Assembly (NCBI GenBank): GCA_028822575.1
Contig: JAPKDN010000212.1
Coordinates: forward strand, 1 to 5,932
Length of the DNA: 5,932 nucleotides
Direction of reading: 5' to 3'
Source of the DNA: Alphaproteobacteria bacterium
GTDB lineage: Bacteria; Pseudomonadota; Alphaproteobacteria; Thalassobaculales; Thalassobaculaceae
How positions within the stretch are numbered: position 1 is the first letter of the stretch; each line of letters begins with the position of its first letter. Below the pieces are notes generated by a model, which did no database searches, had not been told where the DNA came from, and saw only the letters and a program-made list of their open reading frames with translations. Shown here one piece after another: positions 1 to 5,404 of the stretch. The position numbers and the translations under genes were made by a program.

Positions 1-1010
1 CCGAACCCGGACCAGTCTGCTATGGCCTGGGCAACGAAGAGCCGACGGTGACCGATGCGAATGTGGTCATGGGCGTGCTTGATCCGGACACATTGCTTGG
101 GGGGCGCATGGCTATCGACCGCGGTCGGGCCCTGGCAGCGATAGAGACGCTGGGGTCCCGGATCGGGCTCGGGGCGATGGAAACCGCCGCTGGTATGGTG
201 CGTGTCGTGACGGCGACCATGGCGCGCGCGATCCGCCTGATCTCTGTGCAACGGGGACATGACCCTAGGGATTACTGGCTAGTGCCTTTCGGCGGTGGCG
301 GCCCCGCCCATGCCGGGCGGTTGGCACGGGAGTTGGGGATGCGGCGCATTCTGGTGCCGCGCAATCCGGGTATTCTTTGCGCGTTGGGACTGCTGTTGAC
401 GGATCTCAGTCAAGATTTCTCGCTTACCCGGCGCTCCAGGCTAAATGTCGAGGGGGTGGCGGCGGCCCGATCGGCGCTGGCGCAACTGGGGGCTGAGGCC
501 AAACAATGGTTCGACCTTGAGGGCGTGGCGCCGGCAAGGCGCGCGCTTACCGCGACGATCGACATGCGCTATGCCGGACAAAACCATGAGCTTTCGGTCT
601 CGGTGCCCGTAATGGATGACGACGCTGACTTCCTAGCTCGATTGGCCGAAAACTTCGCCGACGTTCACGTCAGACGCTTTGGATACGCTGCCAAGGAAGA
701 ACCCGTTGAGTTGGTCACCTTCCGCTTGAAAGCGTCGGGGCTCATAGAAAAGCCATCTTTCCCGATGGGAGAGATTGCCGGGCCCAACCCGTCTGCCGCC
801 CTGATCTTGCGCCGCCCAATATATGCCCCAGAGGCTGGCAATTTCGAGGACACGCAGGTCTACGAGCGGGATCTCCTGCGGCCGGGAAATCAGATTGCCG
901 GGCCGGCGGTGATTGCCCAATTCGACTCGACGACGCTTGTTTTGGCTGGCCAGCTTGCCTCGGTGGATCAGTTCTTCAACCTCGTAATTACCGAAGGAGA
1001 CGCGGAATGA
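1..1010 (+). CDS. hyuA: Hydantoinase A / 5-oxoprolinase-family subunit (HyuA), C-terminal half, 5' cut by window edge
   Basis: The frame is already open at base 3 and encodes 335 residues up to the TGA at 1008-1010. The GTG at 48 is not the true start, because family sequence continues upstream of it (GPVCYG at 9-26, then EEPTVTDAN). HyuA proteins are usually near 690 residues, so about half is missing to the left, including the ATP-binding N-terminal domain. Visible landmarks are FGGGGPAHAG (288-317), the following LVPRNPGILCALGLLL stretch, DMRYAGQNHEL (561-593), RFGYAAKEEPVEL, and the C-terminal IAGPAVI (894-914). Proteins of this family are cytoplasmic and act with HyuB in ATP-dependent opening of hydantoins or 5-oxoproline, or as acetone/acetophenone carboxylase-type subunits. 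The 4-bp stop/start overlap with the next gene indicates translational coupling. The family call is firm; the substrate is unknown. Confidence 0.94.
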   Translation, partial: EPGPVCYGLGNEEPTVTDANVVMGVLDPDTLLGGRMAIDRGRALAAIETLGSRIGLGAMETAAGMVRVVTATMARAIRLISVQRGHDPRDYWLVPFGGGGPAHAGRLARELGMRRILVPRNPGILCALGLLLTDLSQDFSLTRRSRLNVEGVAAARSALAQLGAEAKQWFDLEGVAPARRALTATIDMRYAGQNHELSVSVPVMDDDADFLARLAENFADVHVRRFGYAAKEEPVELVTFRLKASGLIEKPSFPMGEIAGPNPSAALILRRPIYAPEAGNFEDTQVYERDLLRPGNQIAGPAVIAQFDSTTLVLAGQLASVDQFFNLVITEGDAE

Positions 1011-2632
1011 GCGCCCCCGATCCAATTACTGTCGAGGTTATCGGCAATGCCATCGCCTCTATCGCCGAGGAAATGGGCGAGACCCTGATCCGCGCCTCCT
1101 ATTCCACTAACATCAAGGAACGTCGGGACTGCTCGACCGTGCTTTTCGATGCGGCAGGCCGAACACTTTATCAGGCGGAACATATCCCGATCCATCTCGG
1201 CTCGTTGATGGGCGTGGTCGAGGAGGTGGTCAAACGCCATCCAGTAGAGACCCTCCGCGAGGGCGATCTTTTCATTGGCAATGATGCCTATACTGGCGGT
1301 GGTACGCATCTGCCGGATATCGTATTCGCCTCGCCGATTTTTTATAGGGGCGCGCTGGTCGGATGGGCAACAAATCTTGCGCATCACGCTGATTTCGTCG
1401 ACCGCGGGCACAAACACATCTTCCAGGAAGGTCTCAGAATTCCACCAATCCGTCTGCATCAGGCGGGTGTGCTTCAGCAGGATGTTTTGGATCTGATCCT
1501 ATTGAACTGTCAGGTCCCGCGAGAGCGGCTAGCGGATTTTCGCGCCCAGATCGCCGCCAATGATTTTGGAATTCAGCGCTTTCAGGCGCTTTGTGAGCGC
1601 TACGGTGTGCCGTTGTTGGTTCAGATTTTTGACGAATTACTGGATTACGCCGAACGCCGGATGCGGGTCGGTATCGCCGCGATACCAGACGGGGTTTATG
1701 ATTTCGAGGATATATTCGAGGGCGACGAGCAGCCGGAGCCCCTGACCTTCAAGGTTCGGATCGATGTGACGGGGGAGACCATTCATCTGGATTTCGCTGG
1801 CAACCCGCCACAGGTTCAGGCCGGCTTGAATATCGTCAACACCGCATTGCTGGCGACGGTCTACTACGCGGTGAAAACCATTGCTGATCCCGACGCGCCG
1901 CCGAACGCTGGATTATTTCGGCCGATCTCGGTTAGCGCGCCGGAGGCCTCGATCGTCAACGCCTCGGCTCCAGCGGCGGTGAACGGGCGCACCAATACCT
2001 GCCAGCGCGTCGTCGATCTGATCCTCGGCGCGTTCTCCAAGGCCGTGCCGGAAAGGGTGATCGCGGCCTGCAATGGCGCTGTGGTCGCGGCCACCTTTAG
2101 TGGCGTTAATCCGCGGACTGGGGCGTATTACGTTTACCTTGAAACCCTCGGGGGCGGCTTTGGCGCCCGGGCGACTAAGGATGGTTTAGACGGTGTGCAG
2201 ACCCATATCACTAACACCTCGAACCTACCGATCGAAGGGCTGGAGTCGGAATATCCCCTGGTCGTCGATCGATATGAACTGGTCAAGGATTCAGGTGGCC
2301 CTGGTACCTGGCGCGGGGGCATGGCGCTCAGACGCGAGATCCGGGCGGTGGATCATGATTGCTGGGTCTCAGTGCGCGGCACGCGGTTGAAGACCGGCCC
2401 CTGGGGCCTGTTCGGCGGCCATGAGGGTGGTCGCTATCACGTCAAGGCGGATCCGCCGCTTGTCGGCGGCCGGGGCGATCTCACGGCGGGCAAGGGGGTG
2501 TCGATCACCACCCCCGGCTCTGGCGGCTATGGTGACCCGGCGGCGCGTGATCCGGCACTGGTGCGTCGGGATTTGGCCGAGGACCGGATCTCGGCCGAGA
2601 CCGCCAAGGACACGCATGGGGTCGTGGATTAG
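1007..2632 (+). CDS. hyuB: Hydantoinase B / oxoprolinase-family subunit (HyuB)
   Basis: A complete 541-residue protein of normal family length (about 520-590). The ATG at 1007 overlaps the hyuA stop and follows a strong Shine-Dalgarno AAGGAG (994-999) with a 7-nt spacer. Landmarks in order: SYSTNIKERRDCS (31-43), AEHIPIHLGS (57-66), NDAYTGGGTHLPDI (92-105), the conserved HHAD (126-129), IFQEGLRIPP (138-147), LLNCQVPRERL (165-175), AAVNGRTNTCQR (323-334), ETLGGGFGAR (379-388), DSGGPGTWRGG (428-438) and TPGSGGYGDP (502-511), ending in the usual short tail THGVVD. It is the partner of HyuA in an ATP-dependent cytoplasmic amidohydrolase or carboxylase-like complex. Two departures from the commonest family sequence: NDAY rather than NDPY, and a short HHAD-to-IFQEG segment lacking the usual PGS-type loop, which may mark a subfamily. 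No frameshift or stop is seen. The substrate is not determinable. Confidence 0.95.
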   Translation: MSAPDPITVEVIGNAIASIAEEMGETLIRASYSTNIKERRDCSTVLFDAAGRTLYQAEHIPIHLGSLMGVVEEVVKRHPVETLREGDLFIGNDAYTGGGTHLPDIVFASPIFYRGALVGWATNLAHHADFVDRGHKHIFQEGLRIPPIRLHQAGVLQQDVLDLILLNCQVPRERLADFRAQIAANDFGIQRFQALCERYGVPLLVQIFDELLDYAERRMRVGIAAIPDGVYDFEDIFEGDEQPEPLTFKVRIDVTGETIHLDFAGNPPQVQAGLNIVNTALLATVYYAVKTIADPDAPPNAGLFRPISVSAPEASIVNASAPAAVNGRTNTCQRVVDLILGAFSKAVPERVIAACNGAVVAATFSGVNPRTGAYYVYLETLGGGFGARATKDGLDGVQTHITNTSNLPIEGLESEYPLVVDRYELVKDSGGPGTWRGGMALRREIRAVDHDCWVSVRGTRLKTGPWGLFGGHEGGRYHVKADPPLVGGRGDLTAGKGVSITTPGSGGYGDPAARDPALVRRDLAEDRISAETAKDTHGVVD

Positions 2633-2732
2633 GCATTGATGGCGGGAGGTGGGTGTTATGCCAACGTGGGCTTGCCGGTGGTACGTTAAGAATCGTTAGC
2701 CTACTACCCTGAATTTATCCGCATCCCCCACG

Positions 2733-2848
2733 AAAAACGGGACCCACGCCTAAATCGATGGCGGGTGATGGATAGCGGAGCATTTTCAAATGTCTGTCGG
2801 CGTGATGTGCTAACCGTCGTGATCAGCCGACTCAGGCGTGGTCCCCGT
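2733..2848 (-). terminator. Candidate terminator / structured element of the dioxygenase operon
   Basis: The 15-nt arms 2737-2751 and 2834-2848 are inverted repeats matching at 13 of 15 positions (acgggacccacgcct against acggggaccacgcct after reverse complementing). The 82-nt interior holds a second stem: GTCGGC-G-TGAT (2796-2806) pairs with ATCAGCCGAC (2822-2831) with one bulged G and a 15-nt loop. On the minus strand the distal arm is followed immediately by TTTTT (complement of 2733-2737), as expected for termination of the operon ending at 2932. The long interior is unusual for an intrinsic terminator, so a mobile-element or ncRNA-like structure remains possible. Confidence 0.35.
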
Positions 2849-2860
2849 CTATCGACGGGG
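2843..2860. repeat. Perfect 7-bp hairpin, CCCCGTC-TATC-GACGGGG
   Basis: The arms 2843-2849 and 2854-2860 are perfectly complementary around a TATC tetraloop. There is no T-run on either side, so it is not a classical intrinsic terminator by itself. Its left arm overlaps the outer arm (2834-2848) of the larger inverted repeat, so the two stems cannot form together. Confidence 0.45.
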
Positions 2861-2931
2861 GTGCGGTAAATCTTGAAGGTGAGCTCCAAGTTTCGCGTAG
2901 AGCGCGATAACCGTTCGCCCGCCCTAACCGG

Positions 2932-3948
2932 TTAAACCGGCAACCAGCTCCGTCGCTCGCCATCATAAAGCGGGCCGGGGTTGCCTCTGGCCGTGGTCCG
3001 CCACATTCGTCGCTGGTGTGTTTCGGCGTCGAACCAGGTCGCCGAATGAATCAGGCAGCGGTTGTCATAGATCACCAGATCACCGGCGTCCCAGTCATGG
3101 GCATAGGTAAAGCGCGGGTCGGTGTAGTGGCTCATCAATTCATACAGCAACCGGGCGCCATCACCGTCTATACCGGGCTCCATCTTCTCGAATGGCCCGT
3201 CTATCCAGTCCATCTGTCCGGCTTCACAGAGATAGAGCGCGCGTTGGCCGGTGACCGGATGGACCCGGACCACGGGTTGGCGCTGGGGCTTTTCATGCGG
3301 TTCCAAGGCGTCGGGCTTGTCACCCGCTCGCACATTGTATTCGGCGCGGCCACGGCCCGGCGCCGCGTGGATGCCGACCAGCGGCTCGATGCATTCCTTC
3401 ATTGATTCGGTCAACGCGTCATAGGCGCCGATACCGTCGGCATAGAGCGTTTGGCCCTGGCCCTTTGGTGCCGGTGTTTCGGCATAGAATAGTGAGATAT
3501 CTGGTGGCGGTCGGCGAAAGCTTTGATCAGTATGCCAGCCCCGGCGATGGGGGAATTGCACGGGCAGCTTGCCTTCGGTGGTTAGCGGTGGCTCCGGCTT
3601 GGCTGGCACGCGGGCGATTGCGGGAGCGATGTTGGAGACCAGCAGAATCTTGGGAGTCTCGATATGAACATTGCACTGTTTTGTCAGGGTGTGGCGATAG
3701 TCCTCGACTTCGGAGCCGAAAAGGCTGCTGAGTCGGACCAGCTGGCTTGGATTTGTCGTGATGGCGTCCATGCCCTTGAGAAGCAGGAAACCATGGGCGG
3801 CGTAAAACGCGTCTAGGAAGGCGTCGGGGTTCGCCTCGGCCGCCGCGATGGCAGCGTGCGTATCTGCCTCGGTTGGGAAATCTACAATCCCGCCGAAGCT
3901 CGCGCCAGGTAAGGGGCGGACCTTAAAATTGTTGGAATTCGCCGCCAT
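2932..3948 (-). CDS. TauD/TfdA-family Fe(II)/2-oxoglutarate-dependent dioxygenase (second gene of pair)
   Basis: Encodes 338 residues from the ATG at 3946-3948. A frame open further upstream, to 4074, is rejected as the start: it would overlap the preceding gene, adds a low-complexity basic N-terminus, and a good ribosome-binding site lies just before 3948. The Fe(II) triad is visible as H139-x-D141 in GWHTDQSF and H301 in DNRCLIHSAT; R317 (in RRMWRTT, 16 residues after H301) should bind the 2-oxoglutarate carboxylate as in TauD. The family signature VVRVHPVTGQRALYL is at 226-240. The enzyme should couple decarboxylation of 2-oxoglutarate to hydroxylation of a small cytoplasmic substrate. It is longer than TauD (about 283), partly from a proline-rich stretch around 108-135 just before the HxD motif. 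It lies 61 bp behind the upstream paralogue on the same strand, probably co-transcribed. The substrate is unknown; taurine should not be assumed. Confidence 0.92.
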   Translation of the reverse strand: MAANSNNFKVRPLPGASFGGIVDFPTEADTHAAIAAAEANPDAFLDAFYAAHGFLLLKGMDAITTNPSQLVRLSSLFGSEVEDYRHTLTKQCNVHIETPKILLVSNIAPAIARVPAKPEPPLTTEGKLPVQFPHRRGWHTDQSFRRPPPDISLFYAETPAPKGQGQTLYADGIGAYDALTESMKECIEPLVGIHAAPGRGRAEYNVRAGDKPDALEPHEKPQRQPVVRVHPVTGQRALYLCEAGQMDWIDGPFEKMEPGIDGDGARLLYELMSHYTDPRFTYAHDWDAGDLVIYDNRCLIHSATWFDAETHQRRMWRTTARGNPGPLYDGERRSWLPV

Positions 3949-3954
3949 CGCAAT

Positions 3955-3960
3955 TCCTTC
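3955..3960 (-). promoter_or_regulatory. Ribosome-binding site fixing the start of the 338-aa dioxygenase
   Basis: Read on the minus strand this is GAAGGA, six bases before the ATG at 3948. It decides for this start over the longer open frame reaching 4074, which would run inside the upstream dioxygenase gene. Confidence 0.7.
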
Positions 3961-4009
3961 TAAAATCTTGGAAGGGGACCTTTTCCTGGAGCACCGGCGC
4001 TGAAATTCC

Positions 4010-4888
4010 TTAAACCGGCTTGTCGCCCTTAACCACGACCCTATGCACCGCGCGCTTTTCCTTGGCGGCGTCATAGGGTTCGACGCAATGCATGGTGCAG
4101 CGGTTGTCCCACATGATGACGTCGTTCACTTGCCATTTATGCCGATAGATGAAGTCTGCCTGGGTCGCGTGGGCCTCCAACTCTGCCAACAGCGTTTCCC
4201 CCTCCGAGACGTCCATGCCGACAACGTGGCTGGAATGATTGCCGACATAGATCGCCTTGCGCCCAGTTTCCGGGTGGGTGCGGATGATGGGATGGTCAAC
4301 CGGTGGCGCGGCGGTCATTTCCTCGTCCGTCGCCGGTCTCTCGCCGGATTTAAGCCGGCTGCGGCCCCAGTCGTGGATGGCGCGCAAGTCGGCGACTTGG
4401 GTCTTGGTCGCGTCATCCAAGCTCTCATAGGCCCGCGCGGTGTCGGCGAACAGAGTATCGCCGCCCTTGCTGGCGATCGCCGGAGACCGGAGCACCGTGG
4501 TGAGCGATGGGGTCGCTGTATATGACTTGTCGGTGTGCCAGACTTGCGTGCCTTTCTCGGGATGCACACCCGTCGTCTTACCGTCGACCTTGACGTTCGA
4601 GAACACCTGAACGTTCGGCATGTTTTCTTGCCGTGTTGACTTGTTGATATGGCCGTCGAGCTCGCCAAACCGCATGGCAAAGGCCTGGTGTGGCGGGTCC
4701 TCCAGCGGTTGTTCCCTGAACACCAGGACCTTGTGATCAAGGAATGCCTGATGAACCAACGCAAATTCGGCGTCGGAGATGCCATCGGCTAGGCTAATGC
4801 CGGTAATCTCGGCGGCGAAGCCATTGGCATGGGGGGCGATCACGACGTTCTCGGCGATGTCGGTCAATTTCGTGGCGGCGTCGTCCAT
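4010..4888 (-). CDS. TauD/TfdA-family Fe(II)/2-oxoglutarate-dependent dioxygenase (first gene of pair)
   Basis: Encodes 292 residues, the standard length for TauD/TfdA enzymes. The ATG at 4886-4888 follows GAGGAG (minus strand, 4897-4902) with an 8-nt spacer. The Fe(II) ligands are visible as H118-x-D120 in VWHTDKSY and H267 in DNRCTMHCVEP; R283 (VHR, 16 residues after H267) is the expected 2-oxoglutarate-binding Arg. Other family signatures are GDTLFADTARAYESL (143-157) and IIRTHPETGRKAIYVG (201-216). The N-terminus (GFAAEITGISLADGIS) is the usual family opening. It is predicted to be a cytoplasmic oxygenase hydroxylating a small acid, sulfonate, or amino-acid-like compound; which one cannot be told. 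It differs strongly from the 338-aa neighbour outside the metal-binding core, so the pair is not a recent duplication. It is the first gene of the operon, with a regulatory gap upstream. Confidence 0.93.
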   Translation of the reverse strand: MDDAATKLTDIAENVVIAPHANGFAAEITGISLADGISDAEFALVHQAFLDHKVLVFREQPLEDPPHQAFAMRFGELDGHINKSTRQENMPNVQVFSNVKVDGKTTGVHPEKGTQVWHTDKSYTATPSLTTVLRSPAIASKGGDTLFADTARAYESLDDATKTQVADLRAIHDWGRSRLKSGERPATDEEMTAAPPVDHPIIRTHPETGRKAIYVGNHSSHVVGMDVSEGETLLAELEAHATQADFIYRHKWQVNDVIMWDNRCTMHCVEPYDAAKEKRAVHRVVVKGDKPV

Positions 4889-4961
4889 GGCGCACTCTCC
4901 TCAGTAAAGCACACATAAGCACTAGAAAATTTGCTTGCGCGCACATCCGTAGATCTTCGAT

Positions 4962-4983
4962 TATTACTCAAGAATCGGTAATA
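4962..4983. promoter_or_regulatory. Candidate operator dyad upstream of the dioxygenase operon
   Basis: TATTAC-N10-GTAATA has perfect 6-bp arms (4962-4967 and 4978-4983), with dyad centre 84 bp upstream of the dioxygenase start. It lies in an AT-rich part of the 119-bp gap 4889-5007, where a promoter for the minus-strand operon must lie if the FAD remnant no longer drives it. A second overlapping pair, CGATT (4958-4962) and AATCG (4973-4977), is also present. I see no convincing -35/-10 pair, and the even-length symmetry does not fit the LysR T-N11-A box. No regulator gene lies in the window. Confidence 0.35.
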
Positions 4984-5007
4984 TGATAGATTTAGTGGGA
5001 CCTTCGG

Positions 5008-5398
5008 CTAAACCAGAACGGAGAACGCGCTGTTGGGATTGGTCTTGCGCCCCTGCGAGAAGGTGGACGTGTCGATGGCGCGATTGACATATACCAATGT
5101 GTATTGGAACGGCTTAGCGTCGTGATCGTTCCGGGCTTCGTAGTAGGCAATCAACTGGGCCATCATCCGTCCGGCGCAGGGCGCGTTCTTGAGCTGATTG
5201 CCGCTGGTGCTGATCGCCATATAGAAGCCGCCGACCGTGGAGCGGTCATAAGATTGGAATCCAATCGTCGGAGACGTCATAGAGATCGACCACCCCGCGC
5301 GGCTTCGGCGAAACTTCGAGTGATGGCGCGCGCTGGGCATAGCGATAGGCCTGGGCAAGCGCCTGGTCGGTCAGGTCTCGGTTCTAGTCGTCGCGTTC
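5008..5398 (-). pseudogene. C-terminal remnant of a DAO-family FAD-dependent oxidoreductase
   Basis: Minus-strand translation matches the last ~125 residues of a DAO-type FAD oxidoreductase (family normally about 400-450 aa). The upstream piece reads NRDLTDQALAQAYRYAQR, then PRGVVDLYDVSDDWIPI; one extra A at 5250/5251 (+ strand) shifts the frame. The downstream piece continues exactly where expected: YDRSTVGGFYMAI, STSGNQLKNAPCAG, QYTLVYVNRAID, and the native C-terminal SAFSVLV with stop at 5008-5010. An in-frame TAG at 5384-5386 interrupts DD-stop-NRD. The family's GTSGNQ glycine is serine here. The N-terminal FAD-binding (GxGxxG) domain is absent; homology stops at about 5395, where glcB sequence begins on the other strand. 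The intact ancestor probably oxidised an amine or amino-acid-like substrate and led into the dioxygenase operon 119 bp downstream. Family recognition is from remembered motifs. Confidence 0.82.
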
Positions 5399-5404
5399 CA
5401 GCAC

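Larger units (their letters stand above)
2633..2931. other. Non-coding gap between convergent operons
   Basis: This 299-bp stretch separates hyuB (+) from the dioxygenase operon (-). I recognise no gene in it. Short open frames exist: a 13-codon + frame at 2658-2699 behind a GGGAGG sequence, and about 60 codons open on both strands between roughly 2693 and 2889. None resembles a known protein. The content is mainly potential secondary structure at 2737-2860 (listed separately) and a CCGGTT-A-AACCGG palindrome at 2928-2940 that overlaps the stop codon of the minus-strand dioxygenase. Confidence 0.6.

Noticed and set aside
48..50. GTG at 48 as the start of the first gene
   Set aside because: The frame stays open to the left edge and encodes conserved HyuA sequence before this codon, so the gene is simply cut by the window.
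2658..2699. A 13-codon + strand ORF behind GGGAGG, just after hyuB
   Set aside because: Very short, unrecognised, and with no support beyond a Shine-Dalgarno-like sequence in a GC-rich region where such matches are frequent.
2693..2889. Frames of about 60 codons open on both strands in the convergent gap
   Set aside because: Arg-rich or low-information translations that I cannot link to any family; the openness coincides with inverted repeats.
3949..4074. Longer N-terminus for the 338-aa dioxygenase
   Set aside because: It would overlap the end of the upstream gene, its translation is basic and unlike the family, and a proper ribosome-binding site precedes the ATG at 3948.
4936..4943. TGCGCGCA palindrome in the regulatory gap
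   Set aside because: An 8-bp GC-alternating palindrome is expected by chance in DNA of this composition.
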